Of a DNA stretch of 64,000 bases, positions 8,138 through 17,158 are shown piece by piece. Position numbers and translations under genes: made by a program. This DNA comes from Candidatus Hydrogenedentota bacterium (lineage in GTDB: Bacteria > Hydrogenedentota > Hydrogenedentia > Hydrogenedentales > SLHB01). Position 1 is the first letter of the stretch. Each line of letters starts with the position of its first letter. The notes beneath the pieces are model-generated. The model did not search any database. It was not told the DNA's origin and saw only the letters and a program-made list of their open reading frames with translations. The stretch is taken from the NCBI GenBank assembly GCA_029552745.1, contig JAKPDK010000184.1, forward strand, positions 124,001 through 188,000, in the 5' to 3' direction.

Positions 8138-10033
8138 ATGAATTTTCCAATTGATGTAAGCGGCTACAAACCTTTGTGTCTCGACCCCAATCGTCCTGAA
8201 CTGACAGCGGATGAAAAACGTCAGCTAGAAACAAATGTCCAGATCGTGCGAGATACCATCGTCTTTTTCACGGCGATCGCAGGCATCAAAGGCCTTGCTG
8301 GGCATACCGGCGGCGCCTACAGCATTGTCCCGGAGGTGCTGATCGTCGATGGTTTCATGCACGGCAGTAAGGCCATTTACCCGGTTTTCTTCGATGAGGC
8401 TGGGCATCGCGTTGCCATTCAATACGCCATGGCTGCTTTCAACGGAGAAATGCCTTTTGAAAAACTCCTGCACTATCGGGAGTACGGTCACGGCTTGTTC
8501 GGGCACCCAGAACGTGACCCCCGCCTCGGCATCAAGTTCAGCTCCGGACGACTCGGACATCTCTGGCCCTTTGTAAACGGTGTTGCCCTCGCAAATCGCG
8601 ACAAGACCGTTTTCCTGTTTGGCAGCGATGGCTCTCAGCAAGAGGGAGATGATGCCGAAGCAGCGCGCCTCGCTGTGGCGCAAAAGCTTAACGTGAAAGT
8701 CGTTGTGGACGATAACGACGTGACAATTTCCGGGCACCCGTCCAAGTACCTGCCCGGATATGACGTCGCCAAGACGCTAGCAGGACACGGCTTAGTAGTA
8801 GATTCCGGCTCCGGCGAAGATTGGGTCGAATTGTACCGCCGTATTCAAAAAGCCATCGCCACCGCGGGCCCTGTCGCCATTGTCAACAAACGCGTGATGG
8901 CGCCCGGGGTCCCCGGTATCGAAGGCTCTCACGCGGGGCATGACGTCATTAAGAAAGACCATGCCATTGAATACCTCACCAAACGCGGCCACACAGCGGC
9001 GGTAGAATACCTGAATCAAATCACGGTGCCCAAAACCCAAGTCTCCTTCCTCGGGTGTTCGGCAGAGACCTGCAGCAATCGCACCGAGTTTGGCGCCATC
9101 GTGAATGGCATTCTCGACCGAATGAACGAAAATGACCGAAAGGCTCGTGTCATCGTGATTGATTCCGACCTCGAAGGATCTACCGGTCTAAACGCCATTC
9201 GGAAAGCCCATCCGGAAGTTTGCATCAACGGCGGCGTACAGGAACGGGGCAACTTCTCCGCTGCGGCAGGTTTTGGCTTCGAAAAAGGGAAGCAAGGTAT
9301 CTTCAGCACGTTCTCGGCGTTTCTGGAAATGATCATTTCCGAAGCCACTATGGCGCGTCTGAATGATGCCAACGTCATCTGCCACTTCTCTCATGCCGGC
9401 GTGGACGACATCGCGGACAACACGTGCCATTTCGGCGTCAACATCTTTCTCGCCCATTCTGGACTGCCAGAGGGTGACAAGACCCGTCTCTACTTCGCCG
9501 CAGACGCTCTCCAACTCAAACAGATCGTCGAAACCATATGGGACGACGAAGGGGTACGGTACGTATTTACGACCCGCTCCAAAGTACCCTTCATCCTGAA
9601 AGAAGACGGGGCCAAGTACTTCGGAGACGGTTATACCTTCGTCCGCGGCAAAGATGAGCTCATCCGCGAAGGCACCGCCGGATATGTCGTATCCTATGGA
9701 GAAATGTTACACAGGGCGCTTGACGCCGTCGAACGACTCCGCCAACAAGGGGTTCAGGTGGGACTGATCAACAAACCGACCCTTAATGTCGTTGATGAGG
9801 ACATGATGCAACGCATCGGAAAGTCCCCATTTGTCCTCGTCGTAGAAGGACAAAACCAAAACACCGGTCTAGGAAGCCGCTTTGGCAGCTGGCTTCTGGA
9901 ACGGGGCTATACCCCAAAATACGCTTCTATGGGCGTCGTTCGACCCGGCCACGGCGGCACCACCGAACAAGTGCCTCACCAAGGACTTGCCCCCAACGAC
10001 ATCCTGGCAAAAATCAAGACGTTAATCGCTTAA
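8138..10033 (+). CDS. tkt: Transketolase
   Basis: A 631-residue full-length transketolase, joining both halves that some bacteria split. It moves two-carbon ketol units between pentose and triose/hexose phosphates using thiamine diphosphate. The ThDP motif is visible as GSDGSQQEGDDAEAARLAVA followed by DDNDVTI. SSGRLGHLWPFVNGVALA and GGVQERGNFSAAAGFGFE mark the N-terminal and pyrimidine-binding domains, and the C-terminal domain ends normally. The upstream region has GAGG ten bases before ATG and TATACT near 8055 as a possible -10 box. A strong hairpin follows the stop. It is single-gene, divergent from the phosphoesterase. Confidence 0.9.
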   Translation: MNFPIDVSGYKPLCLDPNRPELTADEKRQLETNVQIVRDTIVFFTAIAGIKGLAGHTGGAYSIVPEVLIVDGFMHGSKAIYPVFFDEAGHRVAIQYAMAAFNGEMPFEKLLHYREYGHGLFGHPERDPRLGIKFSSGRLGHLWPFVNGVALANRDKTVFLFGSDGSQQEGDDAEAARLAVAQKLNVKVVVDDNDVTISGHPSKYLPGYDVAKTLAGHGLVVDSGSGEDWVELYRRIQKAIATAGPVAIVNKRVMAPGVPGIEGSHAGHDVIKKDHAIEYLTKRGHTAAVEYLNQITVPKTQVSFLGCSAETCSNRTEFGAIVNGILDRMNENDRKARVIVIDSDLEGSTGLNAIRKAHPEVCINGGVQERGNFSAAAGFGFEKGKQGIFSTFSAFLEMIISEATMARLNDANVICHFSHAGVDDIADNTCHFGVNIFLAHSGLPEGDKTRLYFAADALQLKQIVETIWDDEGVRYVFTTRSKVPFILKEDGAKYFGDGYTFVRGKDELIREGTAGYVVSYGEMLHRALDAVERLRQQGVQVGLINKPTLNVVDEDMMQRIGKSPFVLVVEGQNQNTGLGSRFGSWLLERGYTPKYASMGVVRPGHGGTTEQVPHQGLAPNDILAKIKTLIA

Positions 10034-10057
10034 AATCAGTCTATCCCCCACAAATGA

Positions 10058-10092
10058 AATCAGCCCGTCAAGTAACGACGGGCTGATTCTTT
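10058..10092 (+). terminator. Rho-independent terminator after transketolase
   Basis: Perfect 12-bp stem AATCAGCCCGTC / GACGGGCTGATT with a 7-base loop, followed by CTTTTC. It lies 25 bases after the transketolase stop codon. Confidence 0.85.
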
Positions 10093-10141
10093 TCGAGATG
10101 CGACAAAATCCTTGACACCAGCGTTTGGACTTGCGCCAACA

Positions 10142-10275
10142 CACGAGTCTCGTGGCGGTGTGTATTTAAAAAAATCCGAACCGATTTCATTAACGGGCTC
10201 GGCGGGCGGAAGGGCAAAGACCGAACCCCCCTCCCCCTCGCCTCGCCAAAAAGCGGAAGCAGAAAGGACGATTTC
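10142..10275 (+). repeat. Left arm of inverted repeat bounding RM island
   Basis: Begins CACGAGTCTCGTGGCGG, then GTGTGTATTT, AACGGGCTCGGCGGGCGGA and GCCTCGCCAAAAAGCGGAAGC. The same string of blocks, in the same order with small changes, is found on the opposite strand at 13507-13383. The arms point inward at the AT-rich restriction-modification operon. Confidence 0.75.
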
Positions 10276-10283
10276 AAGTTTTT

Positions 10284-11171
10284 CTAATCCCGCCCTGCGG
10301 GATTGGGAGGCTGTGCCTCGCTTAGCGGCACATTATTTTGTATACCTCTCCTTAATTTTACCATTTCTTCCGAAAACAGTATCTCATGAAGTTTGTCTGC
10401 CGGAGTGACTGCCGCTATTCCTACATTCTGCAGGGCTATAAGATTTGATACCATATCAGTTATTTGTATTTGACTTCCCTGTAAAAAACTTCCTGTCATT
10501 ATCCCAGCTAAAAATATAACCGGACCTCCTAAGATGATTTGGCCGGGCTTTCGCAACGGATTTAATTGAAAAAATACAGGAGAACCACTGTTGCCCCCAA
10601 AAGATTGACATTCAAGCAAAAGTAAATCCATAAATTTTGGCGGTTTGTCTTTTTCTTTCCATTCTATTTTCTCATCTGATATAAGAGCGACCCTACCAAA
10701 TCTAATTATTGGCTGATTCCTTTTCTGCCCAACATGAGAGGTAAACAAACCTGCAAAAAATACTTCATCGCCTTCCGATATTTCATTCTTCGCGATTATT
10801 TCTTTATTTGCTATCAAATTATCAGGGATAAACTTAAAATCATAGAGATTTTGATCGGGCAAGCAGTTAAATAAAGCAATATCAACATCTTTGTTTGGGT
10901 GTTCAAAAATTTTAACGTCTTTCAAAGCGATTTTTATTAGTTGTGAATCGCCTTCTTTCTTATTAAGTCTCAATACTACTTCTGGAAGATATTTGCCATT
11001 TTTATCTTGTAAAACATGCTTTGCGGTTACAAAATAAACACTAAACTTTTCATCATATTCGTGTTTTACGCCAACAAAAAACCCAGTTCCGTTTGGTTTA
11101 AGTCTATCAGTGTTATCGGGAATAAAAATAAATGATACTGATTTTTTAATTTCTTGAAGATGACTTGACAT
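10284..11171 (-). CDS. Trypsin-like serine protease in RM operon
   Basis: A 295-residue protein with a chymotrypsin-fold triad in order: His in VTAKHVL (about residue 52), Asp in KDVDIALFN (about 96) and Ser in FGGNSGSPVFF (about 198). There is no signal peptide, so it probably acts in the cytoplasm. It is last in a four-gene minus-strand operon (controller, endonuclease, methyltransferase, protease), starting 8 bases after the methyltransferase stop with AAAGG five bases before ATG. The last residues (AQPPNPAGRD) are encoded just inside the left inverted-repeat arm, and a GC-rich hairpin (AATCCCGCCCTGCGGGATT) falls at the end of the gene. The low GC matches the operon. Its role may be in defence; this is inference from context. 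Confidence 0.78.
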   Translation of the reverse strand: MSSHLQEIKKSVSFIFIPDNTDRLKPNGTGFFVGVKHEYDEKFSVYFVTAKHVLQDKNGKYLPEVVLRLNKKEGDSQLIKIALKDVKIFEHPNKDVDIALFNCLPDQNLYDFKFIPDNLIANKEIIAKNEISEGDEVFFAGLFTSHVGQKRNQPIIRFGRVALISDEKIEWKEKDKPPKFMDLLLLECQSFGGNSGSPVFFQLNPLRKPGQIILGGPVIFLAGIMTGSFLQGSQIQITDMVSNLIALQNVGIAAVTPADKLHEILFSEEMVKLRRGIQNNVPLSEAQPPNPAGRD

Positions 11172-11179
11172 AACTACCT

Positions 11180-12106
11180 TTATTTACTAAACAAAGTTGT
11201 TTGTTCCTGTAGAAATTGCTTGATTCTTCGTTCTGTTAAATCACAATATTTTTTATCAATATCATAAGCAATATATTTTCTTTTTGTTTTTAACGCCGCG
11301 ATACAAGTTGTCCCACTTCCAACAAAAGGATCTAAAACAATTTCGTCCTCAAATGTGTAAAGTTGAATTAAACGATATGGTAATTCAACAGGGAAAGGTG
11401 CTGGATGTCCTATTTTTGAAGCTCGCTCGGCAGCGAATTTCCAAACGCTTTTTGTAAATTCTAAAAATTCATCTTTTGAAATCGTGCTTTTTCTCTTGTG
11501 CGGATTTAATCTAGTAAACGTATCTTTACAAAAAACAAGAATATATTCATGAATATCCCGCAACACCGGATTATTGGCTTTTAAGTATGTTCCCCAAGCG
11601 GTTGAAGGGCTGGCACTGCTTCCTTTATCCCAAAGAATTTCGCCCCTCATCAAAAAACCTATGGACTGCATATCTTCAATAATATAACTATGAAGCGGTA
11701 CATAGGGCTTTCTACCCAAATTCGCAACATTTATACAAGCTCTACCACCCGGGACTAAAACCCTGTATGTCTCTTTGAATACTCGCTTTAATAACTCTCG
11801 ATATTCTTTAAGAGATAAATTCTCGTCATATTCTTTACCAACATTGTAGGGTGGCGAAGTAACCATCAAATGGACGCTATTATCTGGAAGTTCTGACATA
11901 GCTTCACTACTTTTACAAAAAACTTTATTTATATTTTGGGGGGCAATCTGATTTTCTACATACTCAACATCTTTTCCGTTATTTAATCCTTCATAAAGTT
12001 TGCTATTGTAAAACTTTGACGAGTCATGATTAATCCTGCCCGGTGTACCAAAAGCACTGGTTTGTGTTCCGTTCTTTCTTTTGTTGTAAAAACTTTGTGC
12101 TTTCAT
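11180..12106 (-). CDS. Type II DNA methyltransferase (beta class)
   Basis: A 308-residue adenine-N6 or cytosine-N4 methyltransferase. Catalytic motif IV TSPPYNVG is at residues 83-90 and the AdoMet-binding motif I DPFVGSGTT follows near residue 265, an order typical of the beta class. VLVPGGRACINVANLGR and FPVELPYRLIQLYTFEDEI are further family landmarks. It modifies the site cut by the partner endonuclease encoded just upstream (8-base spacing). The AT-rich composition, unlike the housekeeping genes either side, indicates transfer. The recognition sequence cannot be read from the protein. Confidence 0.9.
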   Translation of the reverse strand: MKAQSFYNKRKNGTQTSAFGTPGRINHDSSKFYNSKLYEGLNNGKDVEYVENQIAPQNINKVFCKSSEAMSELPDNSVHLMVTSPPYNVGKEYDENLSLKEYRELLKRVFKETYRVLVPGGRACINVANLGRKPYVPLHSYIIEDMQSIGFLMRGEILWDKGSSASPSTAWGTYLKANNPVLRDIHEYILVFCKDTFTRLNPHKRKSTISKDEFLEFTKSVWKFAAERASKIGHPAPFPVELPYRLIQLYTFEDEIVLDPFVGSGTTCIAALKTKRKYIAYDIDKKYCDLTERRIKQFLQEQTTLFSK

Positions 12107-12113
12107 AATTGTT

Positions 12114-12995
12114 TTACTCTTTTGATTGACGCAATAGTTCCAAAAATTTCTGTGCTTTTGCTTCGTAAGTAGTTTCTTTATTGGCTACCTCAATAATTTC
12201 TCCTAATTTTCTTCGTGTTTGCATGCTAGAGAAAAATTCTCTTTCTTCTTTTAAAAGATTTACAGCGTTTTGTTTTAATTCTTCGTATTCGTCAAATCTA
12301 TAAAATCCTTTGAATGGCGTTGATTTTATATTTTCTCCGTTATTGTCTAACGGCTTCGGATTTATTGACCAGAAGCCCTGTATAATGCCATTTCTTTTTA
12401 AGTGATCTACTTTTTCATAATAGCTTTTGGTAATGGGAGTATTGCCGACAATAATGATTGGAATTTTTGAAGCAGCAAAGCTTGAAACACGGATATTGAT
12501 GCTTTTGCCAATGGCTTTTAACATTGTGTCCGACCTCAAAAGTCCGGGGTTGCCCTGATGGGTTTTATAGTCACCAATGCAAACTAAACTTTTAGTTGCT
12601 GGATTAAATTCCCAATTCCAAACCACAGACATTTTAACTTCAATAATCATTAAAATATTTTCTGGTTTTTGTATGAGATTTTTTGTTTTACAAATAGCAA
12701 CATCGGCCGGCGATTGATTTGATAATCCTATTTCTTCGGCGGTTACTCCTTGTACAGCATATCCACCAACTATCTTTGCTATTTCACCAAATAAATTGGT
12801 AGCCCATTTTTCCGTGTAAGAACCGATTAAAGAATTCCTGCTTTGTAATGTTGTTTTTGCTCCATCATAATTCTTAGGCCAATATGCTAAATACTTTTTA
12901 TTTTTGGTGATATAAAAAAGTTGTTCTGGAGTTGCAAACTCAAGAGATTTGATGAAAAAGTCTTTTTCTTGATCTTTGTTCCAAAGTGTAAGCAT
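12114..12995 (-). CDS. Putative type II restriction endonuclease (PD-(D/E)XK)
   Basis: A 293-residue protein with a PD-(D/E)XK-like site: PAD with Asp98, then Glu119-x-Lys121 in MIIEVKMS. This is the metal-dependent nuclease core. It lies between a controller-type regulator and a methyltransferase, which makes a type II restriction endonuclease the natural assignment. Spacing is a few bases on both sides, indicating one transcript. I do not recognise the specificity family. The gene is strongly AT-rich. Confidence 0.75.
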   Translation of the reverse strand: MLTLWNKDQEKDFFIKSLEFATPEQLFYITKNKKYLAYWPKNYDGAKTTLQSRNSLIGSYTEKWATNLFGEIAKIVGGYAVQGVTAEEIGLSNQSPADVAICKTKNLIQKPENILMIIEVKMSVVWNWEFNPATKSLVCIGDYKTHQGNPGLLRSDTMLKAIGKSINIRVSSFAASKIPIIIVGNTPITKSYYEKVDHLKRNGIIQGFWSINPKPLDNNGENIKSTPFKGFYRFDEYEELKQNAVNLLKEEREFFSSMQTRRKLGEIIEVANKETTYEAKAQKFLELLRQSKE

Positions 12996-12999
12996 AAAT

Positions 13000-13206
13000 T
13001 TACTTTATTAACTCCTCAATATTAACACCCAACGCTTTGGCGATTTTTGCCATTACTAAAACTGAAGGTTTTTTAATGACCCCGCTTTCAATTTTCGTCA
13101 GAGTGGTATATTTAACGCCGGATTTATTGGCAAAATCTTCCTGCGATAAACCTTGTTTTGTTCGGTATTTCTTTATATTTTTTCCAATGTTATTTTCTCT
13201 TGCCAT
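13000..13206 (-). CDS. XRE-family controller protein of RM system
   Basis: A 68-residue helix-turn-helix protein (NIGKNIKKYRTKQGLSQEDF, then KYTTLTKIESGVIKKPS), the size and type of restriction-modification controller (C) proteins. These delay endonuclease expression until methylation is established. A TTG start 14 codons upstream is open, but the ATG at 13206 gives the normal length. It is the first gene of the operon and probably binds its own promoter region just upstream (13207-13260). Confidence 0.8.
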   Translation of the reverse strand: MARENNIGKNIKKYRTKQGLSQEDFANKSGVKYTTLTKIESGVIKKPSVLVMAKIAKALGVNIEELIK

Positions 13207-13382
13207 ATTTTCAATAATTTGATAGTATGTTATTGTAGTATTTAACAATCTCTACTTTCAATATAATGATAACAAATAAATTAAAATCAAGCAAGGAAAA
13301 TAAAATAAATAAAATAATGAAAAGCCCGCTTCTGGCCAAAATAAAGTTCGAGCCGACATTTTTTCCGGTTCTTTGGCAGTTT

Positions 13383-13507
13383 GCTTTTCCGCTTCCGCTT
13401 TTTGGCGAGGCGGGCGGAAGGGGGGTTCGGGGGGAATTCCGCCCGCCGAGCCCGTTAATAAAATCGGTTTGGATTTTTTCAAATACACACCGCCACGAGT
13501 CTCGTGG
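13383..13507 (-). repeat. Right arm of inverted repeat bounding RM island
   Basis: Reverse-strand counterpart of 10142-10275. The outer end forms a perfect palindrome with the tRNA-Ser 3' flank (CCGCCACGAG / CTCGTGGCGG around 13491-13511), which would also work as a hairpin downstream of the tRNA. The inner part is open to the AT-rich operon. Confidence 0.75.
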
Positions 13508-13596
13508 CGGAGAGAGTGGGATTCGAACCCACGGTACCGGGAACCCGGCACAACGGCTTTCGAGGCCGCCGCCTTCAACCACTCGGCCATCTCTCC
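13505..13596 (-). tRNA. tRNA-Ser (anticodon CGA)
   Basis: A 92-base tRNA with acceptor pair GGAGAGA / TCTCTCC, discriminator G and encoded CCA. The D arm is GCCGAGTGG, the anticodon loop CTCGAAA gives CGA, a long class II variable arm is present, and the T arm is GGGTTCGAATCCC. All features of serine tRNA are visible. The right arm of the island repeat begins at its 3' end, so this tRNA marks the island boundary. Confidence 0.95.
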
Positions 13597-13722
13597 GTAT
13601 GCTATACATGCTTTCAACCAACGAATTTAATTTTATCAAAGTCCCGCCGACCCATTCCAATAAGCATCCCACCTAACGCTTAGTTGTGTTGCAAGGCTAC
13701 CAAATGGGATCATCACTTCCTT

Positions 13723-13862
13723 GTCATTGTGAGGAGTCCCAAGAGGCGACGTGGCAATCCCCTTAGGATTTCGACGAAGTCCCTGTTTCTGCCCGACGCC
13801 CTCTAGCGCTGCGCGGTTGAGGCGATTGCTTCGTCGCTCGGAGACGCACTCCTCGCAATGAC
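13723..13862. repeat. Dispersed 140-bp palindromic element, full copy
   Basis: The ends are imperfect inverted repeats: GTCATTGTGAGGAGTCCC at the left and CACTCCTCGCAATGAC at the right. Inner arms are CGACGTGGCAATCCCC and GGCGATTGCTTCGTCG. A middle block contains GCCCTCTAGCGCTGCGCGGTT. Related full copies lie at 47478-47620 and 59613-59756, partial ones at 4506-4548 and 14079-14118. There is no transposase gene inside, so it resembles a MITE or REP-type element. Confidence 0.85.
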
Positions 13863-14078
13863 AACTGGGCGTATAACCCCAGGTCTGTATAAGTCCCGTA
13901 CTTTGGCACTTTCTACTTGCTTTTGGGAGCACTTTCTGTGAACACTTTCCGTTAAAGTCATAAGGAAAGCGCACGGAGACGCTGCTGCCACAGGTCTGTC
14001 TCAGTTATTAACAATTCTCTTAGGATACCTGCGAATTCCTTCATCGGTGCACTGCGCCGCATTGAGCTGCATACTACT

Positions 14079-14118
14079 GTCATTGCGGGGAGTCCCGATG
14101 GCACGACGCGGCAATCCT
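14079..14118. repeat. Partial copy of dispersed palindromic element
   Basis: One half of the element: GTCATTGCGGGGAGTCCCGA, then GGCACGACGCGGCAATCC. The other half is not recognisable. The stretch 13863-14530 otherwise shows no convincing gene. Confidence 0.6.
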
Positions 14119-14530
14119 CTCGGGTGGTTGGAGGAAGCCCTGTCTTCGGACCGCGTCCCCATGTGGCGTGCTAGGACCGGCTTGCCCTGATGTCGCACTT
14201 GGTACGCCCTTGCTGTGTAGAGGCGGGCTGTTCCCCCCACGAAAATGCTTCCCACGAAACACCATAGGCCAAAATAACAAACTGTCTTTTGGAAATTCAC
14301 TGACCTGAACCGATCCCCATCCGCATCCGAGGACTCCACAATCTCTAGTTTGATCACCCCGCCTACCGTCAAACAACCACTATCGGTTGTATACAAACAG
14401 GTTTGACTTGCCATGCGTTGTTATGTAAACTACCCCACGTGTGGAATCAAGCAAAAGAAATGGCATGGCACGAGCCGTTTGCTCTGGGGATGCAAGCGTC
14501 TCTGTGCGCTTTTATGGGGATCCTCTCTCG

Positions 14531-17158
14531 GTGATAGTAAAGAAAAAGTTTGTTCTGATTTGGCTTTTTTTTGCCACGGCTGGCATGGTCTTGACGGGAT
14601 GCGTAACGCGAAAAGGTCCCCAATTTGAGCCCCTGCCCCTACCCGAAGTCGGCGTCGGTGAATTAGAACCAGTAAAGCCTAGTTCGACCACCGAGCTCTT
14701 GCGCGCCGCCGAAAAAGAGTTCAAAGACGCAAACGCCGCACAGGAAAAAGGCGACAAAGAAGCCGCGTTACGGCACTATAACAAAATGCTTCAATTGCTA
14801 ATCGATGCAAACCTGGATCCCGTCATTTTCTACAACCTCCGTCGGGAGTTCTCGAGGATTCTGGACTCTACCGCACAGCAGACTATATTTTTTGAACGCC
14901 GTACCCCCTATCAATGGCCTGACGGAGGGAAAGCCATGCCCATGGTTATGGGCGACCTGCCCATTCCTTTCCCTCTTCCACCTCGGGTAATTCAGGAAAT
15001 CAACGAAATCCGCGAAGTCTATCCGCGTGGGTTCCAAACCGGTTTGAACCGTAGTTTTCAATATGCCCCGTATATACGTGCCAAACTGGCAGAAGCCGGG
15101 CTCCCTCAAGACCTCTTTTGGTTAGCGATTGTGGAGAGTTGGTTCAATCCAAGAGCATACTCGCGGGCCGGCGCGGCTGGTATGTGGCAATTCATGAAAG
15201 ATACAGGTAGACGTTACGGGTTGCGGATAGATAACTACGTTGACGAACGATACAATTGGGAACGTTCCACAGACGCCGCTATCGCCTACCTTAAAGACCT
15301 ATACGCCGAGTTTGGGGAATGGCCTGTAGCAATTGCTGCCTACAATATGGGTGAGGGCGGCATGGAACGCGCGGTTGCGGCTGCCGGCGGGGAACGCGAT
15401 ATATGGAAACTTCTGGAAAGCCCCGGCGCGCGGCTTATGCAGGAAGAAACTCAGAAGTTCTACCCAAAACTGGTGGCAAGTATCATCGTGGCGAGCAGCC
15501 CAGAAAGTTATGGATTTACCCTTAACCCGATCCCTCCGCAGGACTACATCCGCGTGCCCGTGCAGGGAAGTTATTCCCTCGCCGAACTGGAAAAATCTTG
15601 CGGTTTGGCGGAAGGCTCTCTGAAAGAACTTAACCCCGACCTGATTCGTGGGTATACCCCGCCCACGGGTGAATACCCCGTGGCCGTTCCTACCCACGCC
15701 CACACCATGTTCCTAGCAGCATTGGAAACGGTACCAAAACACACCACTTCCCTATGGGCGTTGCTGGGCGGCACGGAAAACGCCTCTGAGAAAGAATCTT
15801 CTTCGCGGCGACCAACATCCACCTATGTGGTAAGACGCGGAGACACCCTCTCAAAAATCGCCTCAAAATTCGGTGTAACCGTTGCCGACCTCATGGCTGC
15901 AAACAAGATCACTTCTTCAAAGGGACTCTTGGTTGGCAAGCGCCTCACAATTCCAAAAACCGCCGGGTCCAGAGGACAAACCACAAAAGCGGCTGCTGAC
16001 AAGTCGTCTGCACAAAATCCCCCTTCATCCCAGACATCCACGCAAACGGGAGAACCATCTTCAAACCAAACAACCCCAGCTGAGCGACAAACATACCGCG
16101 TCAAAAAAGGGGATACGGTGGCGGAAATTGCGCAGAAATTTAAAGTCAGCATCCGGGACATCCAGACGTGGAATAACCTGAGCGACAAATCCCACATCCG
16201 TATCAATGACTTGCTTTATGTTTCCCCGCCGGCAACAAGCACGAGAACAGAGCCCCAAGGTGAGAGAAAAATTCACGTCGTCAAATCGGGAGAAACACTA
16301 TCCACGATTGCATCCGCTTACAACGTCTCATTGGACGACCTACTTAAATGGAATAATTTGACGCGGAAATCCTTAATACGGACAAACGATAAACTCACGG
16401 TCTACGCAAAAGCCGACACTAGTGCGAACACGTCTTCCAAAGCGACAGCCCCCACGAACAAAACCCAGCCACAAACGCCATCGCAAGAAGGCGCGCAGCA
16501 GTCAGGCTCCACCGAAACAAAGTCCGCCGAGGATACCTATACAGTAGTATCAGGGGACACCGCTGCCAAAATCGCCCAAAAACACGGCATACCTTTAGCC
16601 GACTTTCTGAAATGGAACAACCTCACTGAAAAATCTGTCTTGCAAGTCGGACAAAAGTGCCGAGTGAAGCCACTGGCACAGGCAACTCCACCCGAACAGA
16701 CCGCCGCAGTCTCTGTGGCTAACCCCGAAACGCCGACAACCTCGAATCAAACTGCCCCTGTCGCCGGAGAAGGGGAAAAAAAGATCCACCGAGTCGAGCC
16801 GGGTGAAAACCCCGCTCGGATATCCAAAAAACACGGCGTACGTACAGTCGACCTTCTGAAGTGGAACGGCTGGGAACCGACCCGCATTCTCAAAGTGGGC
16901 GAAGAATACGTCGTTTATATCAAAGCCGAAAACCAAAAGCCAGCCGACGAACCAACTACCGCCGAATCAACCCCACAAGCAGCAACACCCGGTCCCAGTG
17001 GAGACCCTGTCATCCACAAAGTGAAATCCGGACAGAATCCCACTACCATTGCTCGACAATATAACGTCTCCGTCAAAGACCTGTTTCAATGGAACAATTG
17101 GGAAAAAGATCACATCCTACGAGTGGGCGACTCGGTGAAGGTATACCCAAAGAAATAA
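14531..17158 (+). CDS. mltD: MltD-like lytic transglycosylase lipoprotein, six LysM
   Basis: An 875-residue lipoprotein. The GTG at 14531 (GGGGA ten bases upstream) starts a lipoprotein signal ending in the lipobox VLTGC; the frame is open 30 codons further but that extension would precede the signal. A transglycosylase SLT domain occupies about residues 170-300, with catalytic Glu in IVESWFNP and AGAAGMWQFM, RYNWERSTDAAIAYL and AAYNMGEGG. Six LysM peptidoglycan-binding repeats follow, for example YVVRRGDTLSKIASKFGV, YRVKKGDTVAEIAQKFKV and IHVVKSGETLSTIASAYNV, joined by Ser/Thr/Pro/Gln-rich linkers. It cleaves murein glycan strands from the outer-membrane side. E. coli MltD has two LysM domains, so six is a long version. 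Confidence 0.9.
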   Translation: MIVKKKFVLIWLFFATAGMVLTGCVTRKGPQFEPLPLPEVGVGELEPVKPSSTTELLRAAEKEFKDANAAQEKGDKEAALRHYNKMLQLLIDANLDPVIFYNLRREFSRILDSTAQQTIFFERRTPYQWPDGGKAMPMVMGDLPIPFPLPPRVIQEINEIREVYPRGFQTGLNRSFQYAPYIRAKLAEAGLPQDLFWLAIVESWFNPRAYSRAGAAGMWQFMKDTGRRYGLRIDNYVDERYNWERSTDAAIAYLKDLYAEFGEWPVAIAAYNMGEGGMERAVAAAGGERDIWKLLESPGARLMQEETQKFYPKLVASIIVASSPESYGFTLNPIPPQDYIRVPVQGSYSLAELEKSCGLAEGSLKELNPDLIRGYTPPTGEYPVAVPTHAHTMFLAALETVPKHTTSLWALLGGTENASEKESSSRRPTSTYVVRRGDTLSKIASKFGVTVADLMAANKITSSKGLLVGKRLTIPKTAGSRGQTTKAAADKSSAQNPPSSQTSTQTGEPSSNQTTPAERQTYRVKKGDTVAEIAQKFKVSIRDIQTWNNLSDKSHIRINDLLYVSPPATSTRTEPQGERKIHVVKSGETLSTIASAYNVSLDDLLKWNNLTRKSLIRTNDKLTVYAKADTSANTSSKATAPTNKTQPQTPSQEGAQQSGSTETKSAEDTYTVVSGDTAAKIAQKHGIPLADFLKWNNLTEKSVLQVGQKCRVKPLAQATPPEQTAAVSVANPETPTTSNQTAPVAGEGEKKIHRVEPGENPARISKKHGVRTVDLLKWNGWEPTRILKVGEEYVVYIKAENQKPADEPTTAESTPQAATPGPSGDPVIHKVKSGQNPTTIARQYNVSVKDLFQWNNWEKDHILRVGDSVKVYPKK

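Noticed and set aside
13211-13672. ORFs on both strands across tRNA-Ser and the repeat arm
   Set aside because: They translate a tRNA and a repeat.
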